This document shows positions 11,201 to 22,169 of a stretch of DNA of 64,000 nucleotides, piece after piece (within the stretch, counting starts at the first letter, position 1; the number at the start of each line of letters is the position of its first letter). Source of the DNA: Beta vulgaris subsp. vulgaris (lineage: Eukaryota > Streptophyta > Magnoliopsida > Caryophyllales > Amaranthaceae); NCBI RefSeq assembly GCF_026745355.1, contig NC_079206.1:6593044-6657043 (forward strand), written 5' to 3'. Made by a program: the position numbers and the translations under genes. The notes beneath the pieces are model-generated. The model made no database searches and was not told where the DNA came from. It saw only the letters and a program-made list of their open reading frames with translations.

Positions 11201-12821
11201 CACGAAAACAAATTTCGCATGCTTTATTCAAACTACCCTTATGATCACAAAGATGAGGAAGTAACTTAATTACTTTTTCAGAAGGATGCCCCAAACGTCG
11301 ATGCCACAACTCCAGATCAGAAGCTACACCATTGACAGACACATGCTGAACAGTATCACCTCCACAAAAGTAATATAGTCCATCCCGCCTACGACCCGTT
11401 CCAATCAGCTCCCTCTGAGGGTCCTGTATAGCACACAAAGAAGAGTTAAATTGTACAATGCAATTCAAATCATGAGATAATTGTGAAACCGAAATAAGAT
11501 TGCAGCTGAAAGTAGGCACATAAAGAACATCACACAAAGTGATAGTATCAGACAAACGAACAGAGCCCTTCTTGGATGCCAGAACAGTAGCCCCATTAGG
11601 AAGGCCAACAGGACAATCAAACACATCAACCAAATCAAATAACCAAGATAAAGTACCAGTCACATGATGGGTTGCCCCGGTGTCAATGATCCAAGCATTA
11701 GAGTTGAACTTACCACTCAAACGCTCATCGGAAACTTTTATATTACCAATCAAGCCAGCAAGAGCTTTCCACTGATCAGCGGTAAACAAATGAGAGGACG
11801 AAGAAGGGTCCGAAGGAACAGAACTAGGAGGGCCGTGAGTAACATTAGCCTTCGCCGATGGACGAGCACTACCACGAGCAGGTATAGAAGCCTTGGAACC
11901 TTTACCCGAACCTTCCGGATAACCAATAAGTTCATAACATTTAGCAGCATCGTGACCATACTTCTTGCAGTGAGAGCAAGCAACAAGAGACCAACAACGA
12001 GCAGCATCATGACCCACTTTGTGACAGTGGCTACACACGGGACGATCACCCGTATTGCGGCCACGAGAGGCTTGCACAGCGAAGCCCAAAACAGCTTGCG
12101 GTTTGTCAACAGTACCAACATTCTGAGCCAACCTTACACGCTCATCCTGGACCACTAGTTGAAAGGCACGATCCAGCGAAGGAAGGGGGTCAGTAGATAA
12201 AATGTTGGTTCGAAGAGTAGAGTAAAGATCTGAGCACAAGCCCATTAAGAAATCATGAAGCTTTTGGGCGTCGCGACGTTGTTCGTGACGAACACCAGCA
12301 TCACACGTTGAACAACATGTACAGGTAATGAGTGGTTCATGTTTATAAAGTTCCTCCCACAAACAATTGAGTTTCCCATAATAAGTAGAAACTGACATTG
12401 ACTTAGGTTGCTCACACTTTGCAATAGCAGCCTTAATTTGCTGAATACGGGGGCCGTTAACTAATGCAAAGCGTGTACGAAGATGTTCCCATAAGCGAGA
12501 AGCATCCCTAAATTTGGTTAGAGTCATGCGTACCTCGGGATCAATAGTATTGGTAATCCAGGAGATAAGCATTGCATTGACCGTGCGCCAATCCGCGGTG
12601 GTGTAAGGAGGGACGGCGTCGGTGATAGTACCATCAAGGAAGCCGAACTTACGTCGAGCCTCAAGAGCCATTTGAACATCTGCAGACCAGTCGTCATAAT
12701 TATCGTGCCGCAGACGCGTCGGAGTTATAAAATCACCAGGTCTATCACCTGGACCAAGATAAAAAGGAGAAGTAATGTTCACGGTGGGCGGAGGTGGTGG
12801 CGGTTGCTCGTCGCCAGCCAT
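8255..12821 (-). pseudogene. Copia gag-pol, broken by two stops and one frameshift
   Basis: Reading on the minus strand from 12821: a gag domain, two CCHC zinc knuckles (CSHCHKVGHDAARC and CSHCKKYGHDAAKC), a protease (WIIDTGATHHVTG), the GAG-pre-integrase HRRLGHPS region, integrase, reverse transcriptase (YVDD near 9200) and RNase H (SSADAEYRS). The C-terminus is at 8255. Three lesions are visible. A TAG stop lies at 11121-11123, just after the pre-integrase domain, where the family normally has Trp. A frameshift lies in a run of seven C at about 10759-10765 within integrase. A TGA stop lies at 9410-9412 early in RT. The remaining reading is continuous, so the lesions look recent. The start at 12821 is about 57 bp inside the 5' LTR and is followed by a proline-rich N-terminus. 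Confidence 0.93.
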
Positions 12822-12864
12822 GACAACCGGAAACTACTAGATATTGAGGAAAAAAAATGAGAGA

Positions 12865-12877
12865 GGCGCTGATACCA
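12865..12877 (-). other. Primer-binding site, initiator tRNA-Met type
   Basis: The minus strand reads TGGTATCAGCGCC immediately after the 5' LTR ends. It matches the usual plant TGGTATCAGAGC primer site except near its end. Confidence 0.85.
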
Positions 12878-13007
12878 TGAGGAAACTTAATTAGGGTTGA
12901 AAATGTCTTGCCTTCTCATTAAGTCAATGTACAATATATATCATACAAACTAGGAAACCTATACATTTTAGGAAACTAAATATTATACATCCATAAAACT
13001 CTCTACA
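12878..13007 (-). repeat. 5' LTR of the Copia element
   Basis: 130 bp, identical to 8118-8247, followed by the second copy of the target duplication CTAAC at 13008-13012. Confidence 0.95.
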
Positions 13008-13012
13008 CTAAC

Positions 13013-13288
13013 TTTTATGGCCTCCTCTCCAAGGGACATAGGCTCGTAAATAAGACTCCTTAGAGGACCAATACCTAAGCAATTATCCCCCCCAAAATTT
13101 ATGTCATTCCTATCTCCCACAACCCAATGACTATTTTCTACTAACACCTTCCACCCTTTCCCAATTCTTTTCCAAATCGGGGACCCGTACTTGAATCTAG
13201 TCACATGCCTAGAGTGAACATACTTAGAAAAGATGCACTGGCTTGCTAGGTTACTCTCAGGTTGACTCAATTTCCATCCCAACTGCAA
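13013..13288 (-). pseudogene. L1-like LINE fragment, right of the Copia insertion
   Basis: The minus strand reads LGWKLSQPESNLASQC...GWKVLVENSHWVV...LGIGPLRSLIYEP, the same LINE region as 4933-5200, here in the inverted unit. It continues at 8117 on the far side of the Copia element. Confidence 0.7.
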
Positions 13289-13289
13289 T

Positions 13290-14209
13290 GGCTACATTGT
13301 TCACTTTATCTAGTCTTATCTTGCGTAAATAAATTCTAGAGAAGTTAGATCTTACGGTGATGAGCTATATGTATGAAAACGAGCAATTAAAAGTGAAGAA
13401 AAAGAAAGAATCAAACCAATTGGTTCCCATTAGTGTAGTTTCTTGCGTCTATATTATGGATTATAATTATTGCTTGCGAAGAGGCTATATCTATATAGGG
13501 TTATTTGGGTAGGGCCACAATCAAAGAAAACACTATAAATCGTGTTGAGTCATGATCGTAGCACTTTCTGGCTTTAACAAAATGAAAAGGCTTATGTATT
13601 TAATTTTTGATTTTTTTTTTAAAAACCACCTTATATATAGATAATAAAATGATTATATATAGAGGGATCAAGTGAATCGGTCTGATCAAATCCCCCGGAG
13701 TAATTACCGAAGAGAACACATCCACAAGTGAAAGTTCGATTTATCATAGTCTAATTAATCAACCACAATACATGCACATATAAAGTTGACATTATCATTG
13801 TAATTGAAGGGCAAACTGGTATATATATAGGCTACTTCGAGAGTACTAGTAGACTACTACAGTACTATATCATATATATTGATCATTGCTTGATATACGA
13901 AAATCATTTAGCTAGTAAATTTATCATTTTTTATTATATAAAATACATTATTAATTAAAATAGAACAATAAGTTTTTCTTGCACAGTAATTAACTTATAG
14001 GTGAAAATCGACCAACAAGTCTATCCACCAGTTTTTATTTTGATTATTTAGACAAATAAGTTGTGAACCAAGTTAGTTAGTTACATAGGATAATGTAATC
14101 TCTATGAACAACTTGGAGCCAACATAAGTAGAGTATTTCTAGGCATTAACTTCCTTCCCTTAGAGGTAAGAGGTTACAACCTAGAGGCTAACAAAATTAA
14201 ACTCGATCA
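13290..14209 (-). other. Inverted 3' flank of 8CM pseudogene 2
   Basis: Reverse-complement copy of the 4007-4930 flank with scattered substitutions and small indels. No independent gene is seen. Confidence 0.6.
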
Positions 14210-14660
14210 TTAATAAAGACGAGGACAATCATAGTGGGCAGGAGTGTCAAGTCCACAGACTCTAAAGATGGCATGGAGCTCTGTGGCAACAATATCTAGA
14301 GGGAGTTCTTTAGGGTAACCGCCAAAGAAACCCCAAGAAGCCACCAATGATGTTGTTAACAAGACCAAGGGCGGTACCGACAATGTTGCCTAGTCCTTGA
14401 GATGGTTCTAGTCCTGGAGCGGGTGTTCTGAGGATACTGCACAGGCAATTAGCCGCACCACCATTGACAACGCTAGCTAGGCGTTGACAGCATTGGCTTT
14501 CTGATTGTCTACCAGGAATGACATCCCTCAGTGAACCAGCAATGTCTGCACACACATTCAGGTCAGGGCAACTAGTTGTAGTTGGACGAGGAGCAGCTGA
14601 CACAAGTGCAAATAAGGCTAGGTTAACCATAAAAAATGCAACCATTGATTTCGAGGCCAT
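14210..14660 (-). pseudogene. 8CM lipid-transfer-like pseudogene, copy 2 (inverted)
   Basis: The minus-strand frame starts at 14660 with the same signal peptide as copy 1. It keeps cysteines 1-6, then loses 2 bp in the Gly-rich segment (about 14328-14334) compared with 3554-4006. The frame ends early (GGFLGFLWRLP, stop at about 14310) after 116 residues, so cysteines 7 and 8 are lost. The rest of the ancestral frame is still readable to the old stop at 14210-14212. The promoter region is retained (TATAAAAA on the minus strand at about 14773-14780), so it may still be transcribed. A six-cysteine secreted product is possible but unlikely to fold normally. Confidence 0.85.
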
Positions 14661-15040
14661 TTTTTGGGGGTGGGCAAAGGAATAAGAAAAGTAAGGCTAA
14701 GTTTATTACTTGTGTATGTATGTGTTTGTTGCTTTGGGATGGGATGTGAAAGATTAGCTGCATGTCATGAGGTTTTTATAGACTGCGTGGAGGGGCTACT
14801 TGGTAATTTCATTCTTTGATTCAGCTCTACTACAAATCCCAATTACAACTCTCGAAAAATTTTGGAGTATTAATTATATAGATCACGTTGAGTGAAGTAT
14901 AATTTAGTGTTATATACAACATGCATGTGAGAGTTTGAGAACTTACTTGATGAGTTGACATTACTTTCCTGGTGTAAGTCTTTCATGATCTTCATGCTTT
15001 TGTACATATATATTCGTATATATACGATCTTTTCTGAACT
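14661..15040 (-). promoter_or_regulatory. Inverted promoter flank of pseudogene 2
   Basis: Reverse-complement match to the proximal promoter of the other copies, including the TATA box and the segment around AGACTTACACCAGGAAAGT. Similarity stops near 15040, the outer breakpoint of the inverted unit. Confidence 0.6.
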
Positions 15041-15854
15041 TTCATTGTTACTTATAGTTATACATGCCTGTAAATCTGTAATATACAATCACAACTAAGA
15101 TGATAATTAACATGATGATGACTACACTATAACTGGTTTAGTTCCTATTTAATCCGATGCTAATTTTTGATGTCATCTTTGATATAATATATGTGTTAAA
15201 AGAGTGATCTTAGATTATTTTAAACTAATATTATGAGGTCAGTTTTCTTAGTGAAATATAGAATAATATATTAATATATGACAATAATTAATTGACTAGA
15301 TCTCACATCGCACGCAAATCACGATTCACCGACCTAGTCCGTAATCTTATCCTTGAATCCATTACAGGTTCATAGCCAATGGAGTCTTGAGTCTCTTCAT
15401 ACCTACAAAAGTAAAAGCGATGATTCAATTAGTCCTTTGATTTTGATTTTTGAATCTTTTTAATATTTCATTTAACCCTGAGATTTCTAATAGTGGTGTT
15501 AATGAGCTTATTAGATGGCTCGCAAACTATTCAAACTCGACTCGAAATTTTCTAGAGCGTAACAAAGAAAAGTTCGACTTAAAGGTTCAGCTTGTTAACC
15601 CCCTTAGATTCTAAGTCTTTCTTTAAAAATTAAATAAGCATGGGTGGCGATTCCCTTCATGTTTCTTGTGCATTTGTTGTTGCCCCACATTGTTCGCAAC
15701 CCCTAAACTGTCCCCAGAACGCCTCTCATCGCATTATTAGCTAATGTATTTCCATACGCCTACAAAGACAATATTCTTTCAAGAAGTGACAAGGAATGGT
15801 ATAAAACAAGTTTATTATGTATATAGGGAGAAATATATAAATACAGCTAAAAAT
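15041..15854. other. Unique AT-rich spacer, no gene seen
   Basis: No convincing ORF and no match to the other units. It separates the inverted unit from the plus-oriented units to the right. Confidence 0.45.
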
Positions 15855-15975
15855 CAAGGTTGACCTAGTTGGTTGGAACAATGCTTCCAACCATATGACA
15901 GGGTTCGAGTATTGCCACTTGCAAAGTTGAATCCCCAATTTTTCCTCCCCTCCCACTTGCAAGAAATTTTCATCT
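15855..15975 (+). mobile_element. tRNA-derived SINE fragment
   Basis: CCTAGTTGGTTGGAACAATG resembles a Pol III A box. GGGTTCGAGTAT about 35 bp further on resembles a B box. The order and spacing fit the head of a plant tRNA-derived SINE. The tail and target duplication are not clear. Confidence 0.5.
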
Positions 15976-15990
15976 TACCTATAAGAAAAT

Positions 15991-16184
15991 ATACTTCCTC
16001 CATTTTAAAATAGATGAAACACTATACCATTTCAAAATAATAAAACGTTAGTTTAATTGACATTTGCTTCTCTATATAAGTCTCTTTATCACATGGGAAC
16101 CTCTTTTTAATTATGTCTATCTTTCTCTTCTGCTTAATTCTCGTATCTTACTCTATAATTCATTTATTTTAGAACGGCTAAAGT
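15991..16184. mobile_element. Stowaway-like MITE, decayed
   Basis: The left end is CTTCCTCCATTTTAAAATAG and the right end ATTTTAGAACGGCTAAAG, an imperfect inverted pair with TA on each side. The same interior sits just after the satellite array in the units at about 2606, 18250 and 24290, where the left end is missing. Confidence 0.55.
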
Positions 16185-16449
16185 ATATATAAATACCCGG
16201 TGACGTTTACCGATTCACCATTAAATATTGCGATTAAAGCATGGACTTGTTTTGCTGATCAAATGATTACAAAATTCCGTTCCTTTGTCCAGAAGTAAAG
16301 TTCTACTAGTGTAGAGTTTTACAGGCGTAGTACAATATACACAAAATTGATGAAATATTATTGTTATTTGGAATGTATTATTGTAGAAGAGTTTTGGCTT
16401 ACATGAGTTTTGGCTTATATTATTCTAATAATGGTGTTAATGAGTCTAG
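16185..16449 (+). other. Truncated extra copy of the 8CM promoter flank
   Basis: Similar to 2760-2990 (GTGACGTTTACCGATTC..., GTAAAGTTCTACTAGTGTAG). It stops after a short internal repetition of GAGTTTTGGCTTA and runs straight into the satellite. It is a remnant of a fifth unit that lost its gene. Confidence 0.6.
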
Positions 16450-18255
16450 AAAGGCATTCGAACGGAACCACATGATCCTTTCATGGCATGAATGTGCTTT
16501 AAAAACGCCTCCCACGACCCCGGGGTGTACCCCATGGGTACCGGTGCCCGAGTCCCGTGGTCGCCCGGATTCGTGTACTATAATCCACGATTTTTCCAGT
16601 TTTCAGGCCATTTTCCGACTTCCCGGGGCCTGGCGAGTTTTTTCATCCCGGCCTTCCCTAGGGTCCCCGGGGTGCCTGAGGATCCCCTATGGAGCCTCAT
16701 ACCCTCATTTCTTTCCCACTTTTGCCTTCCTTTGGCTCGCTTGGCACGACCCTAGCTAGGCCTAGGAGGGCCTCCGAACGGCACCACATGACCCTTCCAC
16801 GGCACGAGTGTGCCTTCAAAGGGCCTCCCACGTCCCCGAGATGCACCCCATGTGCACCGGTGCTCAGGCCTGCGGGCGCCTAGATTCGTGTAATCCACGA
16901 TTTTTCCAGTTTTCGGACCATGTTCCAAATTCTTGAGGCCGACGAGTTTTTTCATCCCCGACCTCCCTAAGGTCCCCTGGGTGCCTAAGGATTCCTTATG
17001 GGGTCTCAGACCTTCATTTCCTTCCCATTTTTGCCTTCCCTTGGCTCGTTTGGCAAGATCCTATTTAGGCCTAGAAAAGGCCTCCGAACGGCACCCATGA
17101 CCCTTCCACGGCACGAGTGTGCCTTCAAAGGCCCTCCCACGGCCCCGGGGTGCAACCCATGGGCACCGGTACCCCTGCTCCGCGGGAGCCCGAATTAATA
17201 TACTATAATCCACGATTTTTCAGTTTTTGGGTTATTTTCCGATTTCCCAGGGCCCGACGAGTTTTTTCGTCCTGGACCTCCCTAGGGTCCCCGGGGTGCC
17301 TGAGGATTCCCCATGGAGCCTGAAACCTTCATTTCTTTAATTTCCCACTTTTGCCTTCCATTGGCTCGTTTGGCACGACCCTTGCTAGACCTATGAGGGC
17401 CTCTGAACGGCACCACATGACCCTTCCACGACACGAGTGTGCCTTTAAAGGGCCTCCCACAGCCCCAGAGTGCACCCCATGGGAACCAGTGCTCGTGCCC
17501 CACGGAAGCCCGAATTCATGTACTATAATCCACGATTTTTCAGTTTTTGGGCTATTTTCCGACTTCCCAGGGCCCGGCGAGTTTTTTCGTCCCGGACCTC
17601 CCTAGGGTCCCTGGGGTGCCTGAGGATCCCCCATGGGGCCTCAAACCTTCATTTCCTTCCCACTTTTGCCTTCCCTTGGCTCGTTTGGCACGACCTTAAC
17701 TAGGCCTAGGAGGGCCTCCAAACGACACCAGATGACCCTTCCACGGCACGAGTGTCCCTTCAAAGGGACTCCCACGGTCTCGAGGTGCACCACATGGGCA
17801 CCGGTGCTCAGGCCTCGCGGGCGCCTGGATTCGTGTACTAATCCACGATATTTCCAGTTTTCGGGCCATTTTCCAACTTTCCGAGGTCCGACGAGTTTTT
17901 TCGTCCCGAACCTCCCTAGGGTCCCCGGGGTGCCTGAGGATCCCCCATTGGGGATCAGACATTCATTTCCTTTCCACTTTTGCCTTCCCTTGGCTTGCTT
18001 GGCACGACCCTAGCTAAGCCTAGGAGGGCCTCCGAACGGCACCACATGACCCTTCCACGGTATGGGTGTACATTCAAAAGGCCTCCCACAGCCCCGGGGT
18101 GCACCCCATAGGCACCGGTGCTCGGGCCCCGCGGGCGCCTGGATTCGTGTACTATAATCCACTATTTTTCCTTTTTTCCAGCCATTTTCCGACTTTCCAG
18201 GGCCCAACGAGTTTTTTCATCCCAAATCTCCCTAGGGTCCCCGGGATACCATTTC
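16450..18255. repeat. ~315-bp GC-rich satellite array, about six monomers
   Basis: The longest array of the family. The CACCACATGACCC anchor recurs near 16468, 16783, 17093 (deleted form), 17411, 17725 and 18041, giving a period of about 310-320 bp. Monomers differ by scattered substitutions and short indels. The open frames in all six readings reflect low AT content, since they break at different places in each monomer. The array is flanked on both sides by 8CM promoter sequence. Confidence 0.85.
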
Positions 18256-19144
18256 AAAATAATAAAACTTTACTTTAATTGACATTTACTTCTCTATATC
18301 TCTCTTTTTATTACATGGGTACCTCTTTTTAATTCAGTCTATGTTTCTCTTCCGCTTAATTCTCGTGGCTTATTCTATGATTCATTTATTTTAAAACGGA
18401 TATAGTATGAATAAATACCGGGTGACGTTTAGGATCCACCATTAAATATTGCGATTAAAGCATATGGACATGATTTGCTGATCAGATAATTACAAAATTT
18501 CGTTCCTTTCTCCAGAAGTAAAGTTCCACTAGTGTAGAGTTTTACACGCATAAGGTTTGCACTTTGTAGTACAATGTACCCACAATCGATGAAATATTAT
18601 TATTATTTGGAATATATTATTGTAAAAGAGTTTTTGCTTACATGTGTTAGTCGTGGATGTAAGAATGGCCCAATTGGTATATGAAGATTGAAGGGGTGGT
18701 AATCTGGGATCAATTAAAGACGAATTAAACGCATACACTTTTTAGAGGACAAATTTGATAATAGAAAATATGATATAGTATATAGGAATATGTACAACAG
18801 TATGAAGATCATGAAGTATGTTCTCAAACGGTCACATGCATGTTGTATATAACACTAAATTATAATATAGTTTCTCATACAACTGGCAATGAAGGGTTTA
18901 CTCAACGTGATCTAATAATATAATCAATACTCAAAAAAATTTGAGAGTGCCAGAGTGGTGATTGGGATTTGTATTAAAGCTGAATCAAAGAATGAAATTA
19001 CCAAGTAGCCCCTCCACGCAGTCTATAAAACCCTCATGACATGCAGCTAAATCTTTCACATCTCATCCCAAAGCAACAAACACATTCATACACAAGTAAT
19101 TAACTTAGCCTTACTTTTCTTATTCCTTTGCCCACCCCCAAAAA
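18256..19144 (+). promoter_or_regulatory. Promoter flank of 8CM pseudogene 3
   Basis: Parallel to 2606-3553 with a deletion around 18810 that removes the AGACTTACACCAGGAAAG segment. TATAAAA lies at 19024-19030. The proximal part (about 18950-19140) matches the inverted copy 2 better than copy 1, for example GAATCAAAGAATG and AACAAACACATTC. Confidence 0.6.
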
Positions 19145-19605
19145 ATGGCGTCGAAATCAATGGTTGCATTTTTGATGGTTAACCTAGCCTTATTTGCACT
19201 TGTGTCAGCTGCTCCTCGTCCAACTACAACTAGTTGCCCTGACCTGAATGTGTGTGCAGACATTGCTGGTTCACTGAGGGATGTCATTCCTGGTAGACAA
19301 TCAGAAAGCCAATGCTGTCAACGCCTAGCTAGCGTTGTCAATGGTGGTGCGGCTAATTGCCTCTGCAGTATCCTCAGAACACCCGCTCCAGGACTAGAAC
19401 CATCTCAAGGACTAGGCAACATTGTCGGTACCGCTGGCGTCGCGTGCTTGTCTTGTTAACAGCATCATTGGTGGCTTCTTGGGTAGTTTCTTTGGCGGTT
19501 ACCCTAAAACTCCCTCTAGATATTGTTGCCACAGAGCTCCATGCCATCTTTAGAGTCTGTGGACTTGACACTCCTGCCCACTATGATTGTCCTCGTCTTT
19601 ATTAA
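19145..19605 (+). pseudogene. 8CM lipid-transfer-like pseudogene, copy 3 (chimeric)
   Basis: It starts like the other copies and keeps cysteines 1-6. At about 19433-19452 the normal GCCCTTGGTC is replaced by a GC-rich stretch that is 10 bp longer (GCTGGCGTCGCGTGCTTG), and the frame stops after 104 residues. A second indel (2 bp lost at about 19508) follows in the Lys-Glu codons before LPLDIV. Sequence left of the first indel carries variants of copy 2 (Ser-Val-Val at residues 63-65, CTGAGGG, ACCCGCTCC). Sequence right of it carries variants of copy 1 (AACAGCATC, GGGTAGTTTC). The gene therefore looks like a recombinant whose junction is the indel. Its product would lack cysteines 7 and 8. Confidence 0.85.
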
Positions 19606-20530
19606 TGATCGAGTTTAATTTCTTGTTAGCCTCTAGGTTGTAACCTCTTACCTCTAGGGGAAGGAAGTTACTGCCTAGAAATACTCTACTTATGTTGGCT
19701 CCAAGTTGTTCATAGAGAATACATTATCCTATGTAACTAACTAACTTGGTTCACAACTTATTTGTCTAAATAATCAAAATAAAAATTGGTGGAGAGACCT
19801 GTTGGTTGATTCTCACCTATAAGTTAATTACTGTACAAGTAAAACATGTCGTTCTATTTTAATTAATAACGTATTTTATATAATAAGAAATGATAAATTT
19901 ACTAGCTAAATGTGTTTCGTATATCAAGCAATGATCAATATATATGATATATATACTGTAGTAGTCTACTAGTAATCTCGAAGTAGCCTATGCATTTACC
20001 AATTTGCCCTTCAATTACAATGATAATGTCAACTTTATATGTGCATGTGTTGTGGTTGATTAATTAGACTATGATAAATTGAACTTTCATTTTTGGATGT
20101 GTTCTCTTTAGTAATAATTACTCCGGGAGATTTGATCAGACCGATTCACTTGATCCCTCTATATATAATCATTTCATTATCTATATATATTGTGGTTTTT
20201 GACAAAAAAATTAAATACATAAGCCTTTTCATTTTGTTATATAGAAAGCCAGAAAGTGCTACGATCATAGCTCAACACGATTTATCGTGTTTTTTATGAC
20301 TGTGGCCCTACCCAAATAACCCTATATAGATATATCCTCTTCGCAAGCAATAATAATAATCCATAATATAGACGCAAGTAACTACAATAATTGGAACCAA
20401 TTGGTTTGATTCTTTCTTTTTTTCACTTTTAATTGCTCGTTTTCATACATATAGCTCATCACCGTAAGATCTAACTTCTCTAGAATTTATTTACTCAAAA
20501 TAAGACTAGATAAAGTGAACAATGTAGCCA
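19606..20530 (+). other. 3' flank of pseudogene 3, no gene seen
   Basis: Almost base-for-base the same as 4007-4930, which marks the recent duplication of unit A. Confidence 0.6.
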
Positions 20531-20950
20531 GTGCAGTTGGGATGGAAATTGAGTCAACCTGAGAGTAACCTAGCAAGCCAGTGCATCTTTTCTAAGTATG
20601 TTCACTCTAGGCATGTGACTAGATTCAAGTACGGGTCCCCGGTTTGGAAAAGAATTGGGAAAGGGTGGAAGGTGTTAGTGGAAAATAGTCTTTGGGTTGT
20701 GCATGGAAGATAGGAATGACATAATTTTTTTGGGGGATAATTGGTTAGGTATTGGTCCTCTAAGGAGTCTTATTCACGAGCCTTTGTCCCTTGGAGAGGA
20801 GGCCATAAAAGTTAGAGATACCTGGTTGGATGATGCATGCTGGGATTTACAAGCCATATCTCCCCTTCCCTAAGTGTGTGTTGCACTTTATTCACTCTAT
20901 CTCGGTTATTCACGCTACCTAAGGGTTTTATACAACCTTAGCATATAAAG
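20531..20950 (+). pseudogene. L1-like LINE ORF2 fragment, copy C
   Basis: Near-identical to 4933-5362, with the same stop after WVVHGR and two further small deletions (near 20865 and 20920). It holds the uninterrupted target sequence in which the inverted copy carries the Copia element. Confidence 0.65.
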
Positions 20951-21520
20951 CCCAAGACTGCCTGCGTGCTTGAATTTTGGACTAGAGAAACTATTAGGGC
21001 AGATGGTCTGATCAAACCATTTGGTCAAACCGTCATAGATGAGTTAGAAGAGAGAAAGTACAATTAACCTAGAGCAATACGTATTAACCCTTAAAGCCTT
21101 CTTCGACATTCCCAAGGATGGCATCGGCAATGGCGATACGTATGGTATTATTAACCAACTCTTTCCTAGTTGGTGGTGAAGAGTGGTGACAGCGCGCATA
21201 ATGCTTTCCCGTCTCTGCGTTTCCACTATTGTGCTTGGCAATGATACTGCAACGTATTTTTCAGATTGTCTTGTGTGTTTTTTTTATATGGGGAAATGGG
21301 GCAAAGAGGGGCATGTAAATTCTGGTTTATTCATGCGATAATCACCTTGAAAAAAAATGAAAAACATTCACGCTCCATGGAAAGCAATCATCAATTGATG
21401 CACGCATCTCCTGATTTAATTCCACTGTCTTTTGCCATATACATATTAACCCCTACCGCTCATGATAATCAAAAAATTTAAGATATATGCCATGTGATGA
21501 TGGCATATTAGTGCTCCTGA
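20951..21520. other. Unit tail, no gene seen
   Basis: Near-identical to 5363-5926. Confidence 0.45.
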
Positions 21521-21529
21521 TATTTTATT

Positions 21530-22067
21530 GGGAAATTTCCAGTGATGATCCCAACTTTTGCGCATTTCCAGTAGTAACCCTTAGTTTTTTAAACTTCCAG
21601 TGGTGACCCAAACATTGACCACTTTCCAAACATGATCTTATAGAGTTAATTACCATTAATTAGCATATAAATTTACTGCTAATAACATAAAATTTGTTAA
21701 AGGGACTGCTTTCAAACAGTATGTAAAAGATGATAGTAGTAATCTGTTTTGGGGGTTGCTTCTTTGGCGACAGAATAATGTACGGTTAGTCTGGCGGTGT
21801 TGTAGCTTAGGTGCGGTAGTGGTGGATTGATGTGCTAGAGTGAGGGAGGTTATGGAGGTAAGGCAGATTGGGGAAGGTGGGTGAGGAGAGAGAGTGAGAG
21901 TTGGGTGGGGTAATTAACTTCTAATAAACGGTAATTAACCGTAATTAGCTCTATAAGGTCACGTTTGGGAAGTGGCGAATTGTTGGGGTTCACCGCTGGG
22001 AATTAAAAAAATTGAGGGTCACCATTGAGAATTCGCAAAAGTTGAGGGTCACCATTGGGGATTTCCC
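21530..22067. mobile_element. MULE-type MITE, copy D
   Basis: 538 bp, bounded by TATTTTATT at 21521-21529 and 22068-22076. It differs from 5936-6475 by a few bases, so it spread here by segmental duplication and not by a separate transposition. Confidence 0.8.
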
Positions 22068-22169
22068 TATTTTATTTTACAATACTTGATATCTTAATTG
22101 GTAATGTTTGCAAAAAGTTATGTTTGTTTGATTCTCACTCAAGATAGCATAGTAAAAGGAATTGAATGG

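Larger units (their letters stand above)
8118..13007 (-). mobile_element. Copia-type LTR retrotransposon with identical LTRs
   Basis: This 4890-bp element, read on the minus strand, is bounded by a perfect CTAAC target duplication (8113-8117 and 13008-13012). The two 130-bp LTRs (8118-8247 and 12878-13007) are identical base for base and are TG...CA in either direction. A primer site (minus strand TGGTATCAGCGCC, 12865-12877) abuts the 5' LTR and matches the initiator tRNA-Met type. A purine tract (TTGAGGGAGGG) abuts the 3' LTR. The domain order protease-integrase-RT-RNase H places it in Copia. The very short LTR is notable. Identical LTRs imply recent insertion, yet the coding region is broken. 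Confidence 0.95.

Noticed and set aside
11664..12158. Plus-strand frame of 164 codons
   Set aside because: Shadow of the minus-strand gag region of the Copia element.
16361..18278. Many 60-130 codon frames in the satellite arrays
   Set aside because: They exist on both strands and in several frames at once and break differently in each monomer, as expected from GC-rich repeats.
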